This document shows positions 8,190 through 16,843 of a stretch of DNA of 46,232 bases, piece after piece. Source of the DNA: JALZEG01 sp046263255. GTDB lineage: Bacteria; Actinomycetota; CADDZG01; WHSQ01. The DNA lies in the NCBI GenBank assembly GCA_046263255.1, contig JBHELD010000054.1, positions 1 through 46,232 of the forward strand, in the 5' to 3' direction. The position numbers and the translations under genes are program-made. Position 1 is the first letter of the stretch, and each line of letters begins with the position of its first letter. The notes below the pieces were generated by a model. The model saw only the letters and a program-made list of their open reading frames with translations, was not told the DNA's origin and did no database searches.

Positions 8190-9779
8190 GTGATCTCGAA
8201 GACGGACGAGACGGAAGTCCGGCTCGCGGAGCTGCTCGCGGGGCTGTCGTTGGTCGTCGATCTCGGTCTGGGGCAACCGTTGGAGCACGTCCTCCGTCAG
8301 ACCCTCATCGCCATCCGCCTGGGCGAACTGCTCGGCCTATCGGAAGAGGATCGAGCCGTTTCCTACTACGTCGCGCTCCTCGCCTGGGTCGGCTGTGGGA
8401 GCGACTCGCACGAGCTGGCGATGTGGTTCGGAGACGATCTCGCCTGGCGCGCGGCCAGCTATGAGGTCGATCCCGCATCGAGCGATGCGCTGTCGTTCCT
8501 GGCCGGTGCGGCGGCGGCGGTGAACCCTCCGCTTGACCGGCACGGCGCCGGAGACGCTACGAGGCTCCGGGGCGCCACGCTCTCGCACTGCGTCGTCACG
8601 AAAGACTTCGCCGAACGCGTCGGGCTCGGGCGCGAGGTAGCCGACCCCCTCGTCCAGCTCTTCGAGAGATGGGACGGTCGCGGCCGCCCGAACCGGCTGG
8701 CAGGCGAAGAGATCGCGCTTCCCGCCCGGATCGTGCAGTTCGCGGACATCGTCGTCCCGTTCCACCGCGCCGGAGGCACCCGGGCGGCGGTACGCATGGC
8801 GAGGGGGCGCCGGGCGACGCAGTTCGACCCGCATCTCGTGGACGTCTTCTGCGACGAAGCGACGAACATCCTGGAGGCGATCGAGGAAGTCGGCAGCTGG
8901 AACATCGTGGTGGCGGCCGAGCCCGGGCTGCGTGTCCGGCTGACGCCCGACGAGCTGGATCGCACGCTCGAGGCGATCGGGGACTTCACCGACCTCAAAT
9001 CCCTCTACACCGTCGGGCACGCGCGTGGAGTCGCGTCTCTCGCGGCCGACGCCGCCCGGTTCCTCGAGCTTCCCGCCGACGAGGTCCTCCTGATACGGCG
9101 GGCAGCCCTCGTGCAGGACGCCGGACGCATGGGTGTCTCCAACTCGATCTGGGACAAGCCGGGGCGGCTGACGCCGTCGGAGCTGGAGCGCGTCCGGCTG
9201 CATGCGTATTACGTCGAGCGGATGCTCCAACGCCCGATCACGTTGTCCCGCATAGGAGAACTGGCGGCCCAGCACCACGAGCGTCTCGACGGGTCCGGGT
9301 ACCCGCGCGGTCTGGCCGGGAGCGCGCTATCGATGCCGGCGCGCGTCCTGGGAGCAGCCGACGTGTACCGCGCGCTCGTCGAGCACCGGCCGCACCGCCC
9401 GGCGCTGACTCCGGACGATGCCGCGAAAGTGCTGCGAGACGAGGTCAAAGGGGGGCGTCTCGCCGGCGACGCAGTCGACGCGGTCCTGCGCGCGGCAGGA
9501 CATCGAGTTCGCAGGCGCCGCGCTTGGCCGCGCGGTCTGACGCCGCGCGAGGTAGAGGTGCTCTCGATGATCGCGCGCGGCCAGTCGAACCGGGAGGTCT
9601 CGCAACGCCTGCACCTGTCGGAGAAGACCGTCGCCAACCACGTCGAGCACATCTACGCCAAGATCGGGTCGTCGACCCGTGCCGAAGCGAGCCTCTTCGC
9701 CATGCGTCACGGCCTTCTCGACGCCGCCGGCGAAAAGATGGGGGATTCGCCTCATGACTCCGGCGGCGCCGCTTCCTAG
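8190..9779 (+). CDS. Tandem HD-GYP-type protein with C-terminal LuxR DNA-binding domain
   Basis: 529 residues from a GTG at 8190; the start is uncertain because no ribosome binding site is obvious. The C-terminal 65 residues are a LuxR helix-turn-helix (LTPREVEVLSMIARGQSNRE, then SEKTVANHVEHIYAKIG). In front is an HD-GYP domain with AAQHHERLDGSGYPRGL near residue 365. The expected HD metal pair is changed: AALVQDAGRMGV has Gln where His is normal. The N-terminal half contains a second degenerate copy (FERWDGRGRPNRLAGEEI). HD-GYP domains usually cleave cyclic di-GMP; with the altered metal site this one may bind a ligand without cleaving it. A cytosolic ligand-responsive transcription factor is the likely role. 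Confidence 0.82.
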   Translation: MISKTDETEVRLAELLAGLSLVVDLGLGQPLEHVLRQTLIAIRLGELLGLSEEDRAVSYYVALLAWVGCGSDSHELAMWFGDDLAWRAASYEVDPASSDALSFLAGAAAAVNPPLDRHGAGDATRLRGATLSHCVVTKDFAERVGLGREVADPLVQLFERWDGRGRPNRLAGEEIALPARIVQFADIVVPFHRAGGTRAAVRMARGRRATQFDPHLVDVFCDEATNILEAIEEVGSWNIVVAAEPGLRVRLTPDELDRTLEAIGDFTDLKSLYTVGHARGVASLAADAARFLELPADEVLLIRRAALVQDAGRMGVSNSIWDKPGRLTPSELERVRLHAYYVERMLQRPITLSRIGELAAQHHERLDGSGYPRGLAGSALSMPARVLGAADVYRALVEHRPHRPALTPDDAAKVLRDEVKGGRLAGDAVDAVLRAAGHRVRRRRAWPRGLTPREVEVLSMIARGQSNREVSQRLHLSEKTVANHVEHIYAKIGSSTRAEASLFAMRHGLLDAAGEKMGDSPHDSGGAAS

Positions 9780-9814
9780 CCTGGGCTCGTCAGGATCGAC
9801 GAGAGGAGGCCCCG

Positions 9815-10204
9815 GTGGCGAATGGATACGAGGTCGTCAGATCGATGTGCGACGCGTACGCGCGCGCCGTCAACACAAGCGATTCCCAAGCGTACGGGAA
9901 GCTCTTCGCTTCCGACGCCGTCCGCATCCCCCCCGGGTCGGAGCACGAGCACGGTCCCGACGAGATAGCCAAGGGCGAGCAGGCGAGCTACGACGACGGC
10001 CGGATGGCGATCCGGTCGACGCCGGTCGACGTGATCGAAGTCGGCGACGACTGGATCTACGCGCTGGCCCACGTCGAGGGCGAGTGGACGTCTCACAGCG
10101 ACGGGTCCAAGTCCGAGTTCCGGGCCACGAAGGCGTGGCTCCTTCAGCGCCAGCCGTCGGGTGAATGGCTCCTGGCGCGGCATATGTGGAACATGCGTCC
10201 TTGA
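9815..10204 (+). CDS. SnoaL/NTF2-like fold protein (DUF4440 type)
   Basis: 129 residues. The start GTG at 9815 has AGGAGG six bases upstream. The layout is typical of small NTF2-like proteins: an N-terminal helix (VRSMCDAYARAVNTSDSQAY), the loop KLFASDAVRIPPGSE, a strand IEVGDDWIYALAHVEGEW, and the end WLLARHMWNMRP. Members can be ketosteroid-isomerase-like enzymes or simple ligand-binding subunits, so the reaction cannot be named. It lies 35 bases after the HD-GYP/LuxR gene on the same strand and may share its transcript. Confidence 0.72.
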   Translation: MANGYEVVRSMCDAYARAVNTSDSQAYGKLFASDAVRIPPGSEHEHGPDEIAKGEQASYDDGRMAIRSTPVDVIEVGDDWIYALAHVEGEWTSHSDGSKSEFRATKAWLLQRQPSGEWLLARHMWNMRP

Positions 10205-10627
10205 CTCGCAGCCCGCTCGCGGCCGCCTTGCTGGGGCGACTGATTGAACGTGTGAGTCTGGATCCCGCCGGTACAGAGATAGTGGTCGCTCCGGTCGGGG
10301 AGGTCATGCAGTCGTGTTTGGCGTCTACCTGTGGCCACCGCCCATTCGCCTACGTGGGGCGTAATCGAACGAGTTCGCCGTACAGCCGCACTCCGCAGAT
10401 CCCTCCGGGTCGCGCCAGGCCGTGCGGACCTGCCACTTGAAGCCATCGACCCCGCCGCGATCGAGGGGCCCTGGTGCGCGGGTCGCGTACGAGGTCAAGC
10501 AGGAGATGGGTCGGGAGGCTCGGCGGGGGCCGTCGACCGGAGGGACGGCTCTGTACGCTTCTTGACTTGCTGGCATCCCGGGGAGTTGACTGATTTCTAA
10601 CTCCGCTGCAAGTCAGGAGGCGAGACT
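10205..10627. other. Intergenic region, 423 bases
   Basis: Several short frames exist on both strands (10165-10440, 10331-10600), but none has a recognisable fold or a convincing ribosome binding site. It presumably carries the promoter of the gene at 10628. Confidence 0.4.
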
Positions 10628-11380
10628 ATGGCCATGCGCAGCGTCCGATGGGTCTCCGTTCTGGGAATCGTCGCCCTCCTCGCCACCGTCCTCATATGGG
10701 CCGGTCCCTTCGCTCGGGGCCAGCAAGGAAGGGTTCGCTGCTCGCTCGCCGACGAGCCTCTCCAGCCCGAGCACCCGCTCGAGCTGAACCACGTCGCCTC
10801 GGGCACGCTCGTGAAGACGATCGTGATGGAGAAAGAGGTCTTCGTGTGCCGCGACGCCGAGACCGGCCGGATCCTCCAGGTCAGGGACATGGAGACCTTC
10901 ATCGAGGCCGTGGAGGCAGTCGTAAGCAAACGGACGGTGAGGAGGCTCGAGATCGGTCTCCAGGTCGCTCAATGCACCAAGGACTTCGTGGAGGGTGCCG
11001 TCAGGTGCGAGGGGTCGAAAAGGGACGGCGAAATCGGGCTGCTCTCGCGGGAGGTGCTGGACTTCCGGGAGTGTCAGCCTCACGAGAGCCCTTCACTGCA
11101 TCCACGAGACCCGGTCGAGATGGAGACCGCGTTCCTGAGTTCGCAGTGGGCGAAGACGACTAAGGTCGAGAAAGAGGTCCTGCTCTGTGGCGAGAGCGTC
11201 GTCGACCTCTATTTGTTCACCGAGATCATCGAGCGACGAGTGGCGTTCAACTCGAGCACTCAGACGATGCGTCCCCGCGGCCTCCCGAGGTTCTTCGGAA
11301 TCGTCTGCATCAAGAGCGTTCCTCCCACGAGCCTTGGCAGCGTGAGCACGAACAACTGCTACCGCCACAACCCCGTCTAG
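10628..11380 (+). CDS. Secreted cysteine-containing protein, unknown function
   Basis: 250 residues. The ATG is preceded by CAGGAGG seven to eight bases upstream. The first 32 residues form a signal peptide or signal anchor (WVSVLGIVALLATVLIWAG). The mature region has eight cysteines, probably disulfide-bonded. It contains two related segments, KTIVMEKEVFVCRD near 60 and KTTKVEKEVLLCGE near 180, so it is probably two copies of a small beta domain. I recognise no family. It stands alone between two gene-poor stretches. Confidence 0.72.
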   Translation: MAMRSVRWVSVLGIVALLATVLIWAGPFARGQQGRVRCSLADEPLQPEHPLELNHVASGTLVKTIVMEKEVFVCRDAETGRILQVRDMETFIEAVEAVVSKRTVRRLEIGLQVAQCTKDFVEGAVRCEGSKRDGEIGLLSREVLDFRECQPHESPSLHPRDPVEMETAFLSSQWAKTTKVEKEVLLCGESVVDLYLFTEIIERRVAFNSSTQTMRPRGLPRFFGIVCIKSVPPTSLGSVSTNNCYRHNPV

Positions 11381-11739
11381 CCAACCGCACGCGTGTCGCC
11401 GCCGGTCGGCCATGGTCCTCGGGGCAGTGAACACGTCGACACGTCCGCGCTCCTCTCGCGGTTTGGGCGGTGCGGGCGGCCGCTTCCGACCGACGGGTGG
11501 CGATCAGAAGCGCCTTGACCAGGCCGAGCATCCAGGTGGGCTACGAGTTCATGGCCGCCGCAGGCGACCGGCGCCCCCGATGCCGGCCCTTCTCGCGACC
11601 CCGAAGCATCCGAACCGGAAAGAGAAAGCTACGCCGCTGCGGCGAGCGCCAACTCAACCCTCAGTTCTCGGTGCCCCCTTCGCCCGGTCGAGCACCTGCA
11701 CGGTTGGAGGAAGGCAACGCTGCTTTACAGGACACGCGA
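11381..11739. other. Intergenic region, about 360 bases
   Basis: No supported gene. The stretch leads into a decayed YciI-like gene, so part of it may be the eroded 5' half of that gene, though I could not recover matching residues. Confidence 0.35.
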
Positions 11740-11948
11740 CAACGAGACGGCCCGCTGCCCGAGACCAGCGACCTCGTCGCGGGTTGGTTCAAGATCGACG
11801 TCGAGTCGCACCAGCGGGCGGTCGAGCTCGGGGCCTACGTCTCCTCCGAGCCCGGCCGGGCGGGAAACCCATGCACGAGTGGATCGACGTCCGGGAGGTC
11901 GTGTCCGACGTGCCGTCGGAGGACGCTCAGTCAGACGACCTCTACTAG
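11740..11948 (+). pseudogene. YciI/DUF1330-like protein, 3' remnant with frameshift
   Basis: One frame encodes DGPLPETSDLVAGWFKIDVE, then ESHQRAVELGAYVSSEPG. The sense continues in another frame as GGKPMHEWIDVREVVSDVP and ends at 11948. This is the C-terminal half of the YciI-like proteins often found beside ECF sigma factors, where the usual text is a DGPFAETK-type motif followed by a WIDVREV-type end. The switch lies near 11851-11865 in a run of C and G, consistent with one lost base. The N-terminal half is not recognisable, so this looks like true decay and not only a sequencing slip. Confidence 0.68.
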
Positions 11949-12078
11949 GGACGGGCAGAACATCGGTGGAACCCGGCTGCTCACCCCTGGGTCGCGCTTC
12001 GCCAGGAACGCGCGCCAAACGCAAAGCGGCCTGCCTCAAGAGCACACGACTCTTCACGTCGCCGTATCCCCCGGCGTC

Positions 12079-12983
12079 TTAGCCCGGCTCGAGCACGAAG
12101 TACGTGAGAGGCGTCTGAGGCTTCGGTCCGACAGTCGTCAGGTGCACCGTGAACCCCGAACCTGGAGCCCGCTCCACCCACTGCAGCGTGCGCACTCCCG
12201 GGTTGCCCATGAGCGTCACGGAGATGTGGCTGTCGGCGCTGACGGCTTCGTTCGGCACGAATACCGAGGTCTGTCCGGCGGGGACGCTTGCCGATCCAGC
12301 GCACGAGAAGCGCGCCCGGCCGAGAACGTCGAGGGCAAAGCCGGTCGCGTCATCAACTTTCGCCAGCACGCCGATTCCGGCGTCGCTGCGGCCGTAGACA
12401 CCGATGCCGATTCCAGGCCCACAGGGACCTTTTCCACACACCCGAAGGCCTCCCCTCGTACGCCCGCAACGGTCGCGTTCCCTTCGCTCCCGACGAAGCC
12501 CTGAACGGCGTCCGCGTCGTTGTTCAAGCCGAGGACTCCGACGGTTCCACCGAAGCCGATAACACCAGGGCCGTTTTCGCTTGCGCCTTCGACGCCAGGG
12601 CCTGCGCCTTCCTCAGGCGTGCCGGGACTGTCGTTGAAACCTCTTACGCCACCACCGATTCCCGGGCCATGCCAACGGCCCTCGATGGCTCCTCCGAACG
12701 TTGAGTTCGTGTTCTCCACGACAAAGGCGGTGCCGGGGTCGGCATCCTCGTTCCCCACGTTCGCGAGGAGTTTGGTTTGGGTACCGTCTGGGGCACTGTT
12801 CTCCTCACCCAGGTGCACCACATTCGTCGCGTCGTGTCCCGCTCGGGCCTCCTTGGACGACACGAGCGTCGCGAGCGTGGCTGCGCCCCCCGCCCCCATC
12901 AAAGTCAACAACCGACGGCGTGTCGTGTCGTCTGCGGAACGGGGGAACGCCGAAGGCGTATCCGCGCCCATCGCCTCCACCAC
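12079..12983 (-). pseudogene. Tat-exported glycine-repeat protein, frameshifted near 12440
   Basis: The N-terminal part carries a twin-arginine signal (TTRRRLLTLMGAGGAATLAT) and then repeated Gly-x-Gly-Val units such as GPGIGGGVRGFNDSPG and GPGVIGFGGTVGVLGL, a pattern known from actinobacterial exported proteins that probably form a beta helix. The frame breaks around 12430-12445, after VRGEAFG. The neighbouring frame continues without loss as CGKGPCGPGIGIGVYGRSD, ending in the usual C-terminal domain (GRARFSCAGSASVPAGQTSV to FVLEPG). One missing base in a G run would explain it. It is therefore either a recent pseudogene or an assembly error in an intact 300-residue gene. Confidence 0.75.
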
Positions 12984-13298
12984 CTTTCGCTACTGAGACC
13001 GTCCATTTGCAGGGCGTCTCGGCCGAGTGACTCCAGCGGAGGCTTTTCTCGAACAGCTGTCAACAGGCTTTATCAAAAACGGCTCAAACGAACTGGTCAT
13101 ACCGGACGAATGGGACCAGACCTACCCGAGTCCGCAAGAAGTCCGCGAGAGGACCGAAAACGACCGGGAACGATCAGAACCATTGGTGAAGTGAACCTCG
13201 AGGTCAGGGCCCATGTTCCGCGGTTCTGCGACGCTCGACCTCGATCGTCGAGAGGGCGCGAGAAGGAGTGACGCCGCCCGGCGACGAACCCTGGGAAT
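12984..13298. other. Intergenic region, 315 bases, lower GC than surroundings
   Basis: It lies between the divergent Tat-protein and LVIVD-repeat genes. It is A-rich in the middle and contains one possible 55-codon frame described separately. Promoters for both flanking genes are expected here. Confidence 0.4.
13027..13194 (+). CDS. Possible 55-residue acidic protein, unknown
   Basis: A GTG-started frame reads VTPAEAFLEQLSTGFIK, then NELVIPDEWDQTYPSPQEV and a charged tail. The composition is protein-like, but third codon positions are rich in A and T, unlike every neighbour, and only a weak AGGGCG lies upstream. It may be a recently arrived small gene or chance. No family recognised. Confidence 0.27.
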   Translation: MTPAEAFLEQLSTGFIKNGSNELVIPDEWDQTYPSPQEVRERTENDRERSEPLVK

Positions 13299-14399
13299 AT
13301 GGCCGCTCTAGCCACTCATCGTCGCGCCGCGCTGGTCGCCGTGGTCGCCGTGGTCCTGTTGCTGGCCGCGCAGGGGTCGCTCGAGGCTAAGGGGCAAGGC
13401 AGGCTTCGCGTGCTGGCGCACATCCCGTACGGAAGTGGAACCGACATCTCGTTCGCCGGCGATCGTGTTTTCCTCACGCAGAGCGGCGCGGTCACGAACG
13501 GTCGCGTGCGGATCATCGACGCATCGTCGACGAAGCCCAAGGTGTTGGGCGACTTTGCCTGCGGAGGCAATCAGAACGACATCGCAGCGATCAGCGAGGA
13601 TCTCATCGCGGTCGGAAGTCACTGGGGCTCGTGTGGAGCACAGCCGTCAAGCGGCATCAATCTCATCGACGTGAGCAACCCGACGAACCCGCAGCAGCTG
13701 GGATTCGCGATTCTGCCGGTCGGTACGCACACGTTGACGGTCCACCCGTCCGAGCCGCTGATCTACGCGTCGAACTCGATCGTCGATCCCAACTTCATCA
13801 TCGACATCACGAACACAAACGCACCGCTGCCGATCCCCACCAACCTTCAAGCGTGTCACGACATCACCTTCCACATCACAAAGACGGAGCAACTCGCCTT
13901 CTGTGCCGGTGGCCCGAACACTCAGATCTGGGACGTAAGCGACCCTCGCGCGCCGACGGTGATCTCGACGATCGACGACGCCGGAATCGGATACCACCAC
14001 CAGGCCATGGCCACGCCGGATGGCGCCTACCTGCTAATCGGTGATGAAGACAGCCGCGGAACCTGTTCGAACAATCAGAAGACTCGCGAGTTCGGAGCGG
14101 TTTCGATCTACGATATTCGTGATCGGGAGAACCCGAAGATGGTCGGCTTCATGAACGCTCCTCGGGGACCCTCGGTATGCTGGGCGCACAACTTCAACTT
14201 CATCGACGATCGCACTTTTGTCATCGGCTGGTGGCAGGCGGGTACGTCGGTAATCGACATCTCCAATCCTGCGAAGCCCGAGGAGATCGACTTCTTCCAA
14301 CCAGACACCCAGGCCGTCTGGTCCTCCTACTTCTACAAGAGCAGGATTTGGGTCAACTCGGGGTCCGGTGCATGGGTGCTGGATGCGAAGGGCCTGTAG
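13299..14399 (+). CDS. Exported LVIVD-repeat protein (beta-propeller)
   Basis: 366 residues with an N-terminal signal (ALVAVVAVVLLLAAQGSLEA). The body is built from LVIVD-type repeats: VRIIDASSTKPKVLGDF, INLIDVSNPTNPQQLG, TQIWDVSDPRAPTVIST, VSIYDIRDRENPKMVGF and TSVIDISNPAKPEEIDFF. Such proteins fold as beta-propellers at the cell surface or outside, and their ligands are mostly unknown. Four cysteines (FACGG, GSCG, QACHD, FCAGG) may form disulfides. It is a single gene with open flanks. Confidence 0.84.
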   Translation: MAALATHRRAALVAVVAVVLLLAAQGSLEAKGQGRLRVLAHIPYGSGTDISFAGDRVFLTQSGAVTNGRVRIIDASSTKPKVLGDFACGGNQNDIAAISEDLIAVGSHWGSCGAQPSSGINLIDVSNPTNPQQLGFAILPVGTHTLTVHPSEPLIYASNSIVDPNFIIDITNTNAPLPIPTNLQACHDITFHITKTEQLAFCAGGPNTQIWDVSDPRAPTVISTIDDAGIGYHHQAMATPDGAYLLIGDEDSRGTCSNNQKTREFGAVSIYDIRDRENPKMVGFMNAPRGPSVCWAHNFNFIDDRTFVIGWWQAGTSVIDISNPAKPEEIDFFQPDTQAVWSSYFYKSRIWVNSGSGAWVLDAKGL

Positions 14400-14931
14400 C
14401 CGGCTGACGGACTCGCGGCCGGGGGCCTCGAGGACTTGTTCGCTCGTCTGCGACGGCGGGATCACGTGGGTGAGATCCGGCGTCGCGATCGGTCCCGGCT
14501 CTGGCGACGGCGATCGGTGCTGCCGGCTCGAACATCGTGACGTTTGGTTGCACATCTCGTCGGGGACCGCCGCTTCGACGCGGACATAGGAGCTCTTGGG
14601 TCGCTAGTGGGGGTGCGCGGCCCCTTCGCCGCAGGGATCCACCATGGCCCGCGACATCCTCTCTCAGCGTGTGTCCACCATCCGCTGAATCAGGCGGGCC
14701 GGGGCACCACTCAGAGGAAGGCGCTCGAGCATCGTCTCGCCCGCGCCCAGGACGTCGAGAGAATCGTCGGCGCGAGTGCCGGCGCAGCTACCACGGCGAC
14801 CGCAATACCTCGGGATCTTCGCCGCCCTCAGTAAACACAATAGTTCTTTTGAGCGATTGATCCACTTAACAATGATCCATAGCTTGTGCGCATTCTGGAA
14901 GGTCCAACAACTGCGGCGGGAGAGCAGAGCA
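14400..14931. other. Intergenic region, 532 bases
   Basis: No supported gene. The last 100 bases (about 14830-14900) are clearly richer in A and T than anything nearby, with TTTTGAGC near 14847 and AACAATGAT near 14869 at roughly promoter spacing. This is the probable promoter of the three-gene operon at 14932. Confidence 0.42.
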
Positions 14932-15390
14932 ATGCATCGGATTCGGAAGCTTAGTCTCACGCGTGCACGAGCCGTGGAGTCGGTAGGGTGGGTCCTGGCA
15001 CTGGCGTTGGTCGTTGGGGTCCTCGCGGTTCCCGTCACGGCTGGACCGGTGCCCGCCGGGGGCCCCGCCGCGGCGGAGGCGCTTCACTGTCCCTCAGGGG
15101 ACCTCGTGTACAACGTCATTCAGGATATGTGGCCCGCGGACGAACCCGGAGGGCCTGCTTCCGCGGAGGAGGCGCTGCGCTCTTTCCTGGCGATCGACCA
15201 TTCGTACCTCTCGAGCACTGGATTTAACCGCGTGGCGGAGACGCCGGCCGCCGTTCAACTCGTCGACGAATCACGCGGGCCGCGTCGCGCTACCGCCCTC
15301 GCCGGCGTTCTCGGTGACAACTGGGTCATCTACAGCTTCTCCGCCTGCAACAGCTATCTCGTCGACGCCAAGGAAAGGGCAGAGCAGTGA
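14932..15390 (+). CDS. Exported or signal-anchored protein coupled to a zinc protease
   Basis: 152 residues from an ATG at 14932, which gives a normal signal segment (SVGWVLALALVVGVLAVPVT); the frame is open further upstream but without sense. The mature part starts with proline, glycine and alanine and has two cysteines (HCPSG and SACNS). No family recognised. Its stop overlaps the next start as GTGA, so it is translated with the metalloprotease gene. It might be a chaperone, inhibitor or partner of that protease, which is inference from coupling only. Confidence 0.6.
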   Translation: MHRIRKLSLTRARAVESVGWVLALALVVGVLAVPVTAGPVPAGGPAAAEALHCPSGDLVYNVIQDMWPADEPGGPASAEEALRSFLAIDHSYLSSTGFNRVAETPAAVQLVDESRGPRRATALAGVLGDNWVIYSFSACNSYLVDAKERAEQ

Positions 15391-16094
15391 GGACGACCAG
15401 GCACCGGATTCTGTTGACGACACTCCTCCTGTTCGGCAGCACGTTCTTCGCGAGGTACGCCGCCGTCGCCCATGACTCCGGGTCGTACTACGGGAAGAAG
15501 TGGAAGACAGGCACTCTCGACGGCGTCGCGATGGACAAGGATGTCGATTGGCGGTTCGGTGACAACTACCCGACGGGGAACTGGAGAGATCGCGCCCGCA
15601 ATGGTGCCGGTGAGTGGAACAACGAGGGGCGTAGCATGAAGTTCGTCTTCTCGACAGGAGACTACGCGCCATACGATCTCTGCCCGACCAGCTACCAGAA
15701 GGACGCGGTCCAGTGGCGGTCGAAAGGTAAGCCTGGCCCACTCGCAACGACTCCGTACTGCACCATGGGTAGCGACTCCACGGCGCTGCACTCGTTCCAG
15801 ATCCACGTGAACAAGGATTACGAGTTGGACTTCTACACCGGAACCGGCACTCCGGGTTCGACCAAGTACGACCTCCACAGCGTCATGACTCACGAGTTCG
15901 GCCACGCGGCAGGCCGAGTGACGGGTGGTTCGGACGGTATGGGTCACTTCGGCGAGGGTTGGGACGTCTGTCCAGGGCCAAGCGCCAGCAACCCCGGCTA
16001 CCGCCACACAATGTGCCCGTCTGTATACTCCGGGACGACGATGATGAGGGACTTGAACACGCATGACAAAGACACCTTCAATGGAACCTACTGA
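15387..16094 (+). CDS. Secreted zinc metalloprotease of matrixin type, unusual zinc motif
   Basis: 235 residues with a signal peptide (ILLTTLLLFGSTFFARYAAV). The zinc-binding helix is VMTHEFGHAAG near residue 165-175, giving two His ligands and the catalytic Glu. The third His of the metzincin pattern normally follows as HxxGxxH; here the spacing is longer (GRVTGGSDGMGHF). A Met-turn candidate is HTMCPSVY. The mature chain begins with HDSGSYYGKKW without a long propeptide, unlike classical matrixins. It would act outside the cell. The GTG start overlaps the upstream gene. Confidence 0.78.
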   Translation: MRTTRHRILLTTLLLFGSTFFARYAAVAHDSGSYYGKKWKTGTLDGVAMDKDVDWRFGDNYPTGNWRDRARNGAGEWNNEGRSMKFVFSTGDYAPYDLCPTSYQKDAVQWRSKGKPGPLATTPYCTMGSDSTALHSFQIHVNKDYELDFYTGTGTPGSTKYDLHSVMTHEFGHAAGRVTGGSDGMGHFGEGWDVCPGPSASNPGYRHTMCPSVYSGTTMMRDLNTHDKDTFNGTY

Positions 16095-16109
16095 ACGAAG
16101 GTGAGCTAC

Positions 16110-16601
16110 ATGCGAACGAGACGCCTTCCTACAGCAGTCGTCGTCACCGGAGCGATCGGAGTGATCGGATGGGCCTCCGTCGCCCTGTCGAGCGGGGCGT
16201 CGACGAACACGAACGTCGGTAGACAGGCGTTCAAGACGCTGCCGGACCCAGTTGTGCTCACGAGCACCGAGTACACGCGGGTCGACGGGCTCGACGGTCT
16301 CACCCTCACGAACGCCCGCGGCGGCGTCACCGCGTCTGTGAGCGTCAACGTCACCGGAGGCGCGGTCGACATCCGCGTCCGGATAGGCAACGACGGTCCA
16401 CTTCTGAACCCGGAGAATGCGCGCTTCGACGCTCTTGAGGGCGGAGGCGCGTTCTCCTTCACGTTCGTCAGACCGGTGATCCCGCCATGCGCAGTTCTGA
16501 CTGTCGAGGCGCGGTCCGCCGACGGCGCGGCAGTTACGCTCGAAGACGGGAACCTCACCGCGCTGTTCCGGAGGCTGAAGCCAGACCGCGGCTGCGTCTA
16601 G
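16110..16601 (+). CDS. Exported beta-rich protein, third gene of protease operon
   Basis: 163 residues. The ATG at 16110 follows AAGGTGA by five bases, which favours it over the GTG at 16101. There is a signal segment (AVVVTGAIGVIGWASVALSS), then strands such as GGVTASVSVNVTGGAVDIRV and GGGAFSFTFVRPVIP, suggesting an Ig-like or jelly-roll fold. Two cysteines (PPCAV and RGCV). It starts 15 bases after the protease stop. No family recognised; an extracellular partner of the protease is the simplest guess. Confidence 0.62.
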   Translation: MRTRRLPTAVVVTGAIGVIGWASVALSSGASTNTNVGRQAFKTLPDPVVLTSTEYTRVDGLDGLTLTNARGGVTASVSVNVTGGAVDIRVRIGNDGPLLNPENARFDALEGGGAFSFTFVRPVIPPCAVLTVEARSADGAAVTLEDGNLTALFRRLKPDRGCV

Positions 16602-16628
16602 CGCAATACGTCCGGCCCTCGGCCCCAT

Positions 16629-16645
16629 CGCGGGGTAACCCCGCG
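16629..16645 (+). terminator. Perfect hairpin after protease operon
   Basis: CGCGGGG-TAA-CCCCGCG, a seven-pair stem with a three-base loop, lies 27 bases after the last gene of the protease operon. No T-tract follows. Confidence 0.5.
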
Positions 16646-16843
16646 GAGACCTGACCAGCCGCGATGGAAGCTCGCGGGCGCGGGCTCCGCACCTACCACG
16701 ATCGGGACGACGAGCCCCAGGATCGTGAAGAGACGGAGGCCGGTCCTCATGCGGTTGTCTCCAGTCCCATTTTTGCGACCTCTTCTACGGTCCTCGCGGA
16801 TGCGCGTTACGTCCGGCAGGCATTTCGGTACGATCGATATTCC

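Noticed and set aside
10165..10600. Short plus-strand frames after the NTF2-like gene
   Set aside because: No ribosome binding site, no family, and no steady codon bias.
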